A DNA stretch of 64,000 bases from Tubiluchus corallicola (taxonomy: Eukaryota; Priapulida; Priapulimorpha; Priapulimorphida; Tubiluchidae): contig JAQGDQ010000664.1 in assembly GCA_030141605.1 (NCBI GenBank), positions 1 through 64,000 on the forward strand, written 5' to 3'. A model generated the notes under the pieces. That model worked only from the letters and a program-made list of their open reading frames with translations. It was not told the origin of the DNA and did not search any database. How positions within the stretch are numbered: position 1 is the stretch's first letter; every line of letters begins with the position of its first letter. Of this stretch, positions 1 through 10,636 are shown piece after piece. A program made the position numbers and the translations under genes.

Positions 1-382
<382 letters not shown>

Positions 383-742
383 TTTGTTTTTTTTCTAAAG
401 CATGAAGCTTATTGCCCGACATTAATCAGTGTTCGACATTAGCCCACTTTACTATACAGGTATAATGCTAAATATTGTAAGATTGCAGTATGCGATATTA
501 CTAGTCAGAAAGCAGTCAGTCGAGATTACCAAGCTGCCAGTTTGGTGTTGACAAAAATTTTCGGATTTTGTCATCAATCATTTGACAGCTAAAGGAAGCC
601 AGAGCTACGGATGACAGTTTTTCGTCTCAGAGCCTCACCTCACAATCAAAAATCATATCGTGCCTTTTTTGGGTACCTATGCGCAATTTTAGTTGATTTA
701 TTATCGATACGGCCAATAAGCCCTTTCACAGTTCCAACGATT
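383..742. other. Unique AT-rich DNA, no gene seen
   Basis: Non-repetitive sequence between two ATT-type arrays. The short open frame starting at 611 runs straight into the next microsatellite and has no family resemblance. Confidence 0.6.
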
Positions 743-1004
<262 letters not shown>

Positions 1005-1889
1005 AGTAATATAAAAACTGTTTTTCTTCTCCTTTATTAACAGCGAAAAAGAAAAAACTACTTTGCTATTTTCTTTAAAAAAAGTTTGATGCTCAATTGT
1101 CCGACATTAGCCACCATCTAGCCATTATATGATAGCAGCCAATGACAAAACACGTATTTAGCCCAGCTTAGGAGCTTTTAAGTACAAGGAGGTTGTGGCT
1201 AATAATTAGAGAGCTTAGCAACCGAATAATCTTGACTTAAACGCTACCACGCTCTCAATCTTATCCTTTTTCTGTTAAAATTAGAAAGAAATGCATACCT
1301 CCCCAGGCTTGCACTTGGCTGTTGCTAAGTTGAGCTCCACGACCTGAAATAATAAAACCACATTATTGTGTCACTGTGAAAGATGATTTCTATTCAGCAC
1401 TATAAAACACATAAATGGATTTTTCTTGTATTGCTTCAAGAAGTAATTACAATTGTCACCACACGTTAGATGATATTTTATAGTAACGCATAATTTTGAA
1501 ATATTATCCCGGGTATCTGACACTGCTAAAGCCACGAATAACGAAGCACGAATAAGTACTTTAGCATGAAAAGGTAGAGAGTGTAATGGTAAACTTTTTA
1601 TCAGCAATGCGATGGACGTTGTGTAGCAGCAGCTTCTAAAAAGTTAGAAGAACATTTCTAGCAGGCTATTTTAATTTAGAAGTTTTTGGAAACATTTTGG
1701 CATTAGGAGAACTTTCACAGGACAGATTCAGGAAAATAACTGACGTAAATTTTAGCGAAAAGGATGGAATCAGTTCATCGAAAAGAAGGTGAAGAAAAAG
1801 GGCTAAAAACTATGGCAGGATAAACTTGAATCATGTTCTATTGCTCCCATGTATTTGAACAATAAACCACGACCCTATTTTGAAAGCTC
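1005..1889. other. No gene recognised
   Basis: AT-rich sequence without a convincing exon. A 78-codon open frame on the minus strand (1607-1371) shows no recognisable domain and no splice context that would support it. Confidence 0.55.
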
Positions 1890-1890
1890 G

Positions 1891-2275
1891 ATGAACGATC
1901 ACGTATAATACCGAGTTGCAGGTGAAAGCAAGAATTGGTGTAATGGAGATTAATGGAAATCCATTATTTGGATGTGATAGACTTTGTAAGTGTGGTTTAG
2001 ACTTGGAGAATTCACATCATTTTTTATTATACTGTTCTTATCATGAAAATGAAAGAAGTTATTTGGGAAGGAGTTTCAGATGAGGATCGTGTGAGTTGAG
2101 TGTTATTCCAAAATATTAATTGTGGAAAAAAGGTTCTTAGTGACGTAATGAAGAAACGTCGTGAGATATTAATTATAAATCTTGTCTAAGTTGTGTTTTT
2201 TTATTTTCTTCGATTAATAGTTTGAGTGCTCACCTTGAAACAAAAAGATCTAGACATTGAACTGAACTGAACTGT
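1891..2275 (+). mobile_element. 3' end of a non-LTR retrotransposon (jockey/CR1/L2-like)
   Basis: An open stretch ends at the TGA at 2081. It reads ...LQVKARIG..., then a Cys-x-Cys-Gly segment, then HHFLLYC. This Cys/His pattern is typical of the extreme C-terminus of ORF2 in jockey/CR1/L2-type LINEs. About 180 bp of untranslated sequence follows and ends in a short tandem GAACT tail near 2258-2275, as expected for these elements. Reverse transcriptase and endonuclease are missing, so this is a dead 5'-truncated copy. The clade is a guess from memory. Confidence 0.6.
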
Positions 2276-2990
2276 CTCATACTTCACTATAGACATTGGA
2301 ATCTATTTTCTTTTTAAATTTTTCTCTACCTTGTCAAGCTCAAGCAAAAGCAGACATAAGAGAATTCTTCGGTATTTAACTTTAACTGGATAACCGTAGC
2401 ATTATAACCTAGACACTGTTATGTTAGGAAATAGGTGCATAATCACAGCTTGGCAGTGAGTCCTTCAACTCTAACCAAAAGCTCAGCAGTAATGCAGAAC
2501 AACATATAGACCACACTATGCTCCCCTCACTATTAGCAATAGTTTTTTAACAAAAGCAAACGAGACTTTCTCACAAGATTCCCCGACTGGTGGACTGCTA
2601 GTCCTGAGAATTGGAACACTGTAATTTGACGCCCTGCGACTTTTTGTGAAGCTCCGTTAAGAGAAATGGTTCGATACCAAGACAAAGACTCGTGGCTTTC
2701 GTGAATATGAATTACATAGAGACTGCGGGGTAAACATTTAATTTGAATTGCTTTCTAATATTGTAAATCCCTTGGTTAATCATGAGCTGAAATGAGCTTC
2801 ATGAGCTTTGAAGAAGTCTATTTGTAATTCTTTTCAGATTTTCCATTTTCCTATTTTAATTTAATTAAAAGAATTCTTAGAAATTTTAGTTTACAAGCTT
2901 TTTCAAAGTTAAACATTCGTTTTAATTGTTCAGAAAGAATGTAAAGTGCACACAAGTGTTTTAATCGTATGAAAATTATTATTTTTGCTT
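2276..2990. other. No gene recognised
   Basis: Unique AT-rich sequence with no open frame of interest. A short GGAACACTGTAA string near 2613 matches the end of the TA-flanked MITE found at 40.2-40.6 kb, and may be a solo remnant of it. Confidence 0.5.
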
Positions 2991-2991
2991 T

Positions 2992-3272
2992 ACGGCGCGT
3001 TCAGACTAGAGTTTTCTTTCGCAAGTTCTCTCGCATGTTCTCTTGCAAGTTCTCTCGTAAAATCTCTCGCAAGTTCTCTTGCAAGTTCTCTCGCATGTTC
3101 GCTCGCAAGTTCTCTTGCAAGTTCTCTCGTAAGTCCTCTCGCAAGTTCTCTCGCAAGTTCTCTCGCAAGTTCTCTTGCAAGTTCTCTCGTAAGTTCTCTC
3201 GCAAATTATTGAAGACAAGCATTATTCATTGCGAGAACTCGTTAATGTTCAGAACTTCGGCCTGATGCGTCC
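2992..3272. mobile_element. MITE family A, copy 1, filled with a 12-bp minisatellite
   Basis: The left end reads GGCGCGTTCAGACTAGAG and the right end, on the other strand, begins GGACGCATCAGG. The left end matches copies at 18.1, 48.9 and 59.9 kb. The interior (about 3012-3206) is a tandem array of a 12-bp unit, GCAAGTTCTCTC, with point variants. It is open in several frames (RKFSRKFSC-type peptides), but that is a by-product of a unit length divisible by three. Confidence 0.6.
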
Positions 3273-4820
3273 TGTTGTTTGTTATAAGAATGTTTCTCAT
3301 AATGCGCACAGCATCCTTTAGTAAAGACACTGGCGCCGCTATTGATTCAGTAATTGCTTATCGATTTGTGGATAAAAGTAAATAAGCTTTCTAAATGTTA
3401 ATTGTCTCCACGCATAGAACCATACTATGTATAAGGAACTTATTAGTTCTACTGCATAAGATACAGGTAGTTTAATAAGTTGTCATGGAAACCAGCTCAT
3501 ACACACCTGGATCAATATAGATTTCGGTTCGTGTGCTAAACAATATTGCGTGTTTTATCCGTCAGGATATGACCAGTTGAGCAACATTATAGGACATTAA
3601 TTACTTTGGTTTAATTGAAAATTTCGATTCATCATTTGATACGCATACATTCGTATTTACGTTGATATATACACGTCCAAAATGTCTGAAACTATTCACA
3701 CAGTTCTCTCTCAATGAGACCCGCCCAGGATACAAAAGAACATTTTTTGCTGATATGGTGACACACAATTTGTGAAGTTAAAAGTCGCATTACCACATAG
3801 TTATATTGCAAGTTGTACATTATTTAGTTACTTTATTGCGAGTTGGTGCTACTGTGCATTAGGATTAGCTGTTCTTAATATCTAAAATGTAAAACCTAAA
3901 AACTTATTTCTTAAAGTTGATGTTGCTTTAGTATACCGAGTTAATTGTCTCACTAGAAAAAACAAATAGTAACAGAAAAAAGTTGATCGCCATTTGTAGT
4001 CTCACAGTAATTATATTTATTTATTTCACGTGCTTTCGCCCTGACGGGCCTCATCAGCTGAAAAATTACAGTCAAAATGTTAAAACAGTATATACCGTAT
4101 ATACAGGAAAAATAGTAGGCTATACCTAAGAACGATATTTACAAAATTTCGCGTTTTATAAAGGCGTTACTTGGTGTTATTGCAAGAGGTGAACAAAATT
4201 GAATTGTTTGTGGTGGGTTACGTACTATCATTTATTTCAGCTCAGGTTTAAGCTAAATTTCCTTTAACATTCACATTTTATGAACATTTCGTTTCGCTGA
4301 TATCAAATTTGCTTTTGCTCATCAATCCAAATCATTTGATTAGTCAAATTTTGTTTTTAACGGAACTTAGGCCTTTACCCAGTGTTTAAATCAGTTGCGT
4401 CATTTTAATGCAGTGAAATGTTTTAGTCCAAAAACATTAGGCTTACTACGTTGGTTCAGTTTGGTATGATTAATTTAATGTTTCATTGCTAATCAAAGCA
4501 GTTGAACTCTTTCTAAAGGAGTTAATCATATGCTGGCTTTTAATAATGCTAATATCGGCTTCTTCTCGAAAAAAAAACAAACAAACAAAAAACCACCAGC
4601 CCCTGTGACAAGCGACAAATCACTGAATCATCTTTAATTGAAATAATGATAAATCTGTTATTTTAAATCATGGTTTCCCTTTTCTGTTAATGATATTGTA
4701 CTTGCTTGCGCATTCTGCTGTTTCAATGCAACAACAGCAAGGATTAGATGTTCTTTCCCTCCATACGCACTTGTCTTTTTCAGTGGATACTGATTTGAAT
4801 AAGATAAAAAGTCGTTTTAT
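3273..4820. other. No gene recognised
   Basis: Long AT-rich stretch without a credible exon. It contains the hammerhead-like core listed separately at 4034-4057. Confidence 0.5.
4034..4057 (-). ncRNA. Hammerhead-ribozyme-like core, probably a retroelement relic
   Basis: Read on the minus strand, CTGATGA is followed by a GCCC-GTCA-GGGC stem-loop and then GAAA. This is the order of the hammerhead catalytic core (CUGAUGA, stem II, GAAA), a motif known from Penelope-like and other retroelements. One extra G lies between CTGATGA and the paired stem. I cannot find a convincing stem III and cleavage triplet, nor the partner strand of stem I, so activity is unlikely. Confidence 0.25.
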
Positions 4821-4980
4821 TGTTTTGTGTTAACCAGCCAGTGGTTGTGTATTTTTGTTTAATGTACGCTTTCTTACATTATGGCGACTTCTCATTTCAA
4901 TGTTTCGTGGTAGCCAGCCAGCGTTTGTGTATTTTTGTTTAATGTACGCTTTCTTACACTATGGCGACTTCTCATTTCAA
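4821..4980. repeat. 80-bp tandem duplication
   Basis: Two adjacent 80-bp units (4821-4900 and 4901-4980) share ...CCAGCCAG-GTTTGTGTATTTTTG... and end in the same ATGGCGACTTCTCATTTCAA string, with a handful of substitutions. They look like a recent unequal duplication. No gene overlaps them. Confidence 0.85.
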
Positions 4981-5264
4981 ATGAGATCGCGGAGCTTGTA
5001 TTATCTAGGCGAAAGTTGGCGTCATTAATAATCTAGTTCGTTGTTCGGCAGTGTTCGACGTTCGTCAAAAGGTACCGTTCAGTTATAAATCATTGCACTT
5101 TGTTTACGTAATAGTTGTTTACGTAACAGTCATTTTTACCTGACAAGACTTTTTGTTTACACTTTCGTCATATTTTTCCTTCTTGCTGCTAATCTATACA
5201 TGCATCAATGGCGGTAGTTTTGTTTATCAGTTTATCTATGCATTATGCAAACCAAAAACTGTCG

Positions 5265-5278
5265 GTTACCATGGCAAC
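5265..5278. promoter_or_regulatory. Palindromic RFX X-box
   Basis: GTTACCATGGCAAC fits the full 14-bp RFX-factor consensus GTNRCC-N2-RGYAAC with both half-sites intact. In animals such sites mark promoters of ciliary and some other genes. Here it lies beside a candidate exon of an unrecognised minus-strand gene, so the target is unknown. Confidence 0.5.
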
Positions 5279-5393
5279 GTGGGGTAAAGTAGAGAATCAA
5301 TTTTTCCCGCATGACATTTGGAGACAAGTTGTACCCAAATTGTGATATAGCATGCACGAGGACGCGGTTGCACGCACCAGTTGCAAAACTCAC

Positions 5394-5564
5394 ATTTAGG
5401 TGAGTTACTAATTAATTTGCAGGTAATAAGTTCCCCAGGTGAACATCCCAGTTCGCTTGCGAATTCTTGATATACCTGCAATTCTGCTAATTGGTTCACC
5501 CAACCTTTAATCACGATGATGACGTGCTTGACGCAGGTGGTATTATTCAACAATTGAGCAGTCA
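5394..5564 (-). CDS. Candidate internal exon of an unrecognised minus-strand gene
   Basis: The minus strand is open from a CGCAG acceptor at 5565 to a strong GTGAGT donor after 5394. The exon is 171 nt, entering in phase 1 and leaving in phase 1. That entry phase fits the donor of the candidate first exon at 7255-7060. The peptide is mixed and non-repetitive (for example HVIIVIKGWVNQLAEL, then VYQEFASELG), as in a real helical domain. I do not recognise a family. The frame stays open beyond the donor to 5266. It may be a chance open frame. Confidence 0.3.
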
Positions 5565-5688
5565 CTGCGCAGGCGAATTAATAACAATAATAAAATAATC
5601 CGGAATATTAACACACCTGAAATTTTTAAAATTGAATGTACAAAGTAAATTTTACATTTTCAACCTAAAACGTTTTCTGCTTATTTTT

Positions 5689-6288
5689 ATTATTGCTTTT
5701 GTTTTTGTTGTTCTTGTTGCTCTTGTTCTTGTTCTTGTTGTTCTTGCTGTTGTTCTTGTTCTTGTTTCTGTTCTCGTTCTTGTTCTTCTTGTTCTTGTTC
5801 TTGTTCTTCTAGCTCTTCTCGTTTTTGGTCTTGTTGTTCTTACTCTTGTTCTTGTTCTTCTTGTTCGTGTTCTTGTTCTAGTTCTTCTCGTTCTTTTTCT
5901 TGTTCTTCTCGTTGTTCTTGTTCTTGTTCTTCTTGTTCTTGTTCTAGTTCTTCTCGTTCTTTTTCTTCTTCTTTTTCTTGTTCTTCTAGCTCTTCTCGTT
6001 TTTTGTCTTGTTGTTCTTACTCTTGTTCTTGTTCTAATTCTTCTCGTTCTTCTTCTTGTTCTTCTTGTTCTTGTTCTTGTTCTAGTTCTTCTCGTTCTTT
6101 TTCTTGTTCTTCTTGTTCTTGTTCTAGTTCTTCTCGTTCTTGTTCTTCTTGTTCTTCTCGTTGTTCTTCTTGTTCTTGTTCTTGTTCTTCTTGCTCTTCT
6201 TCTTCTTCTTATTCTTCTTCTTCTTCTTCTTCTTGTTCTTGTTGCTGTTGTTATTGTTGTTGTTATTATCATTATTATTGCTGTATTA
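5689..6288. repeat. (GTTCTT)n-type satellite
   Basis: A 600-bp block of GTTCTT, TTCTTG and related hexamers with CTCGTT variants, fading into GTT/ATT at the right. It is open in several frames (Leu/Val-rich on plus, Arg/Thr-rich on minus) only because the units are multiples of three. Confidence 0.95.
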
Positions 6289-6849
6289 CATTCTTGTATA
6301 TTACAAACTTACATTCATTCACTCACGGAAATTTCTGTACTCACGCACTTACCAAATATGCTTTACTTAAGGGCGGCTTTTGCTAATAATTCGTCGTTTT
6401 TAGAGACAGCGCGCCATTTATGCACCCCCTCTATAAATGCTTAGTTCTTCTAGTTAAACCACCGGCGCACATTATTATTGGCTGTTGATTCCGAGAATGA
6501 AGACCGACATTGAGGAAAATCAAGACAGGTTTGGTATTGACATTCAAATTTCACTATCATTTTCACGGTCCTTAAACACTGACAAACTCAAGAATGATAG
6601 TGTTTTAAATGACCCGTGTGGACTGCCTGCAAGAAGAGGTTATGTATGAAAAGAGGCAGAATGGAAAGATTTGAACTCCTCGCTTTAAAATAATAAAACA
6701 TGTTCTGACACGCATTTCTTGAAAAGCAGAATAAAGTTAGCGAAAGTTTATCATGCTAACCTTCGAAATTACCAAATGTAAATTCACTATTCACTCAGTA
6801 AACTAAGAAATTAAACCGGTTAAACATTAATTGTGAAAGGAGTGTGATT

Positions 6850-6935
6850 AAGTCAGTCTGGATTTGAACCAAAAATGTTGGCCATTGCTGGGAAACAAAC
6901 TGCTGCCTCTCTTGCTTGGGACGCTCAGCCTTTAA
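6850..6935 (-). mobile_element. tRNA-derived SINE-like fragment
   Basis: On the minus strand, GGCTGAGCGTCC resembles a pol III A box, and GGTTCAAATCC, about 55 nt downstream, is a good B box. The intervening sequence does not fold into a clean tRNA, so a degenerate tRNA-derived SINE head is more likely than a tRNA gene. Confidence 0.3.
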
Positions 6936-7059
6936 AGGTTTTGCTCAGTGACCATCTTGAAAGTTTTACGAGCGAAAAGTGTTATACGCAGCATTAAATT
7001 TTCAAATTTGCAAAAATGAGAAATTTTTTTCCACAAATAAGATCAACGTATCAACTTAC

Positions 7060-7255
7060 CTTTAATCACCATATTTATTCCTCCGTTATGAATTCGTCTG
7101 TCGGCTGAAGTTCGAGTTCTGTTAGTCGGATTTCGAACTTGATTTCGACTGTTTCCCGAACTCGAGCTATTGACATTTAAATGGTTCACTCCATTGACCT
7201 GTTTACCAATGGGCGGCAAGCGCCTGTTACCAGCAGTCTGTCTAGAATGAGACAT
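7060..7255 (-). CDS. Candidate first coding exon, Ser/Asn/Arg-rich N-terminus
   Basis: An ATG at 7255 opens 65 codons that end at an excellent donor (AAAG then GTAAGT) in phase 1. The peptide starts MSHSRQTAGNRRLPPIG and is rich in Ser, Asn and Arg, ending NGGINMVIK. It looks like a disordered N-terminal region. Composition is more GC-rich than its flanks, and an optimal 5' splice site sits exactly where the frame would otherwise run on. No family is recognised. The next exon could be 5564-5394, whose phase fits; further exons may lie off the left edge. Confidence 0.45.
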
Positions 7256-7786
7256 GACTGAGAAAGCCTCCTATTTTTTTTATTATAAACACATTTGGTA
7301 AACTAACTCATCATTCAGTAATAACAACAATAACAAGGTCTTCTCAACTGCAGCATACCGTGTTTGTATCTAAATGCTACAGGTGCGCGTGTCACCTGTA
7401 TAATCAATAATAATCCCTTCATGACAGAAGCTGTGCACAGGTAAAAACACGGTCGCGAGCAGTGCTCAAACTCAGTCAACATGATGCGTCATAATGAAGA
7501 CAACCCAAACAAGCGGAATTACGTAAAAAAGTTTTACATATTTCTTTACTTATGATCTTACGTATTCGTTTAATTCGTGTTTTGCAAGATAGGCTTAAAA
7601 ACAGCATCGCCTATAAAAAAGTTCTGCCAAATTAATTTGTAGCTGTTCTTCGTAGACGTTTTTCAACGCCACGTCATCATATAGTCCGATTTCTCCTCTT
7701 GCTAGAGCAATTAACTTCCATCCAAGACTCCACCAAACGTCGCTGTGACGTTTTTTCTACACGGTGTCCAGGTGTAACAGTATACC

Positions 7787-8279
7787 TGGGGTTGCCAGAT
7801 TAGAAAATTAGAAATATGAGACACTCTTAGAAACTCTCTTTATATAATGCTATATATAAATTATATAAATGTATACATGCCTACACAGACAGACCAATGT
7901 ATCATATAAAAGTAGAGACATAGGTTAAAAACATAAAGCAAACATTTTAATGGCTTAAGAGGAAAACAAAAGTAAATCATTTGAAAATGATTTAATACAA
8001 GCTAAAAAAAACTGTGAAAGCGAAATCATTTGAAACTATTTATTTCATATAGAATTTGGGTTATTTTCATCAAGAAAAGCTGAGAAAAGAAAGTATGATT
8101 ACGTATAAACTTACAACTAAGAACCATAAGAAGGTTGTAAAAATATATTTTTATTACGAAATTTGAAAATGAACTAAATACGGGATATTTTGGTGTCCCT
8201 GAAGGGACAGTACCAGGACAGGGGACAAAATTATCAAATATGGGACATGTCCTGTGCAAAAGGACGTCTGGCATCCCTA
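7787..8279. mobile_element. hAT-type MITE with 8-bp target duplication
   Basis: The element begins TGGGGTTGCCAGA and ends with the inverted partner TCTGGCATCCCTA. It is flanked on both sides by the identical octamer AGTATACC (7779-7786 and 8280-8287). An 8-bp duplication plus a GGG-TGCCAGA-type end is the hallmark of hAT elements. The 493-bp interior is AT-rich and has no transposase frame, so it is non-autonomous. Confidence 0.85.
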
Positions 8280-8299
8280 AGTATACCCGGTATGGCATA

Positions 8300-9088
8300 T
8301 CTTCAGTCCAGACTATACCCGGGGTTAAAGCGTCCTAGGCTAGATTACATGTTACACCACGGGTATATTATGGCCTAGGCCATTTCATATACCTAGGCCA
8401 GATTATATCCCCATGATATCAGCAATGTTGAGTGATAGACACATTGCAGAAGAATTACTTAACTTTTCAACATTTTGTTATAAAATAAATATAATATTGT
8501 ATTATAAGCTAATTTGTGGCTTGTGAAATGTCCGTCAAATAGGTAAACAAATCATAAAAGAAGAAGTATCATTTCGAAATACAAGGCGACAATTCACGAC
8601 GTCATGTTTATAGAGAAGTGCGTGAATTTTATCACAGACCTACCTTTTCATCAATTTATTTATTAAATTTTATTTAGACGAACTAGCGGCAGGGTGGCGT
8701 GTAGGATTCATTGCGCGGAAGTTGTTAAAAACTCCAACAACAACACAAAAAGAAACGCCGGAGATAGTGCGATGTTACCAAAAACAGGGCAGTTACTACA
8801 ACAAGTGGTATCATGTGAATGGTGGTCTACTGTCAGTACAAGTAAACACATGCAGTAATCTATACATGTTTTTAAGAAAGTACATTGATGTCCTATGCCA
8901 TATGTTTCATTTGCTTGTAAATATTTGCGAGTAAATGTACTGTACAAATAAAAATCTCTTTATATATGAGGGGTGCATTCTAGCGTGGAGGGATATAGTC
9001 TGGCCTAGACTATTTTACTCCCCGGGATAATTTTGTTCTAGGACAGTTTATCCCCCGGGATACCCGGGTTTAATCTGGGCAGCGGTTA
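8300..9088. mobile_element. Foldback element with CCCGGG/CCTAGG-rich arms
   Basis: The left arm (about 8302-8412) carries CCAGACTATACCCGGGG, CGTCCTAGG, CACGGGTATATTATGG and CTAGGCCAGATTATATCCC. The right arm (about 8985-9085) holds the same series in reverse complement, with GATATAGTCTGGCCTAGAC nearest the centre. The arms are about 100 bp and themselves made of repeated CCTAGG/CCCGGG motifs. The roughly 570-bp centre has no recognisable protein. It starts just after the right target duplication of the hAT MITE. Confidence 0.6.
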
Positions 9089-9586
9089 ATTTGGCTTGCT
9101 TACACCGACAATGAGCAAAAAACTGTCGTTTTTTCAAGTTTTTATCAACCACCCAGAGGAATACTCAATACAAAAAAACGCCTCAACAGTACTTGGCAAA
9201 AGTCTTAAAAGAAATTTTATATGTCTTTAGAAGGAGGAGAAACCCTGCTACACGAAGGCGTGAGTCTCTTTTAACGTATCCCATTTTCTGCGCTATCGTT
9301 TGTGTACTTAAAAATAAATATACTATATTCACATTTAATTATTCATGGCAGAGGTTAGCATAATGTGTAGTTGTTAGCACAATAACCAAACAGTGTTTAC
9401 TAATGATTAAGCACGTTGAGTTAGTTTGTATTTTATACACATTTATTTGTACGCAGACATGTTTGGTCTTAATAAGCAAAATATTTGCATACACTACTTC
9501 TGCGATATATACTACCATTTAAAAAATGAATGCTTTGGAAATCATGCGATTATCAAATTAAAAGTATAGGTTTTTGTATAGCAGTA
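9089..9586. other. No gene recognised
   Basis: AT-rich sequence between the foldback element and a CAG/CAA repeat. No exon is supported. Confidence 0.55.
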
Positions 9587-9712
9587 GCAATTGCAGCCAG
9601 CATCAGTAGCAACTGCAACAGTAATAACAGCCACGGCAACGATACTGACATCGCCATCATCATCATCGTCAAAAACAACAACGGCAGCAGCAGCAGCAAC
9701 GGCAGTAGCAGG

Positions 9713-9743
<31 letters not shown>

Positions 9744-9760
9744 GCAACAACTGAACTACT
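9587..9760. repeat. (CAG/CAA/CAT)n trinucleotide tract
   Basis: Mixed GCA, ACA and CATCAT triplets. Open in three frames with low-complexity peptides, which are not taken as genes. Confidence 0.9.
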
Positions 9761-9842
9761 GTACAGCGGCAACAAGACCATTACTGAAACGTGACAATAG
9801 GATATAAAGTATAGACATGTGCCGCCATCTAAACGAGAAATG

Positions 9843-10310
9843 GCAAAGTAGTGAGTGCTACTAAAGTGATTAATAAAGTGCTACTAAAGACTTTGGCTAT
9901 ACAGACGATACCTTGCTGCCTGCATATGATAGACGACATTTGTAACGTTTTGTTATAATTAGGAAACACAACCCTATTTAAGTGTTAATATTAACACTTT
10001 CGTGTAAATATGTAATCAGTCTTGCCACCGTAATTTCACCTATACAAACTGGTTAGTGTTTGGAATCTGGAGATGAGTGCTGGGTATTTCAGTCGAAGCG
10101 TTTGAAGTATTTTCGATAACAAATTGATTTTTAAGTGAGTTAATTTTTCACATAGATGTCTCAGGTGATCCAAAGTGCAAACAGCAGGGCAGAATCTTAG
10201 ATAAACCAAATAAAAATAGGCGTATCGGACTGAGTGGTTTGACGTAATTCACTAAATCACTTTAGTAACTCTCACTACTTTAATGTAATGCACTAAATCA
10301 CTTTAGTGAC
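9843..10310. mobile_element. Inverted-repeat element, possible MITE
   Basis: AGTAGTGAGTGCTACTAAAG followed by TGATT at the left is mirrored by AATCACTTTAGTAACTCTCA then CTACT at the right. A second copy of the AATCACTTTAGT motif follows at about 10295. No protein is encoded. Ends and target duplication are not clear. Confidence 0.45.
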
Positions 10311-10560
10311 TTTTCCTGCACCTGTAACAGCACATTAATTATAAGCTTTGGAAGACTGGTTTGTATCAGGTAGATTCGACGTAGAATATGTAAGGCTTTT
10401 TGTCTGTGTGCGTTAAGGCACAAACATTAATACAGTAAATAAACAAATAATTAACTGAATGAATGAATACTCAACACAAATAAGTTATTAAATATTTAGA
10501 TTTTCGAACCAACACCCAAGCACTTGTGGAAAATATGTATGCTGTCCGTCTCAGATCTTT

Positions 10561-10588
10561 TGTTATAATTATTATATATTATTATTAA

Positions 10589-10620
<32 letters not shown>

Positions 10621-10636
10621 TTATTATTATATATAA
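10561..10636. repeat. (ATT)n / (TA)n tract
   Basis: Short interrupted ATT and TA dinucleotide array. Confidence 0.9.

Noticed and set aside
5652-6444. Overlapping long open frames (270 aa plus strand, 206 aa Arg-rich minus strand)
   Set aside because: They exist only because the GTTCTT satellite has units that are multiples of three; all are low complexity.
6850-6935. Functional tRNA gene
   Set aside because: B box is good, but no cloverleaf with acceptor stem can be drawn by eye; a SINE relic is more likely.
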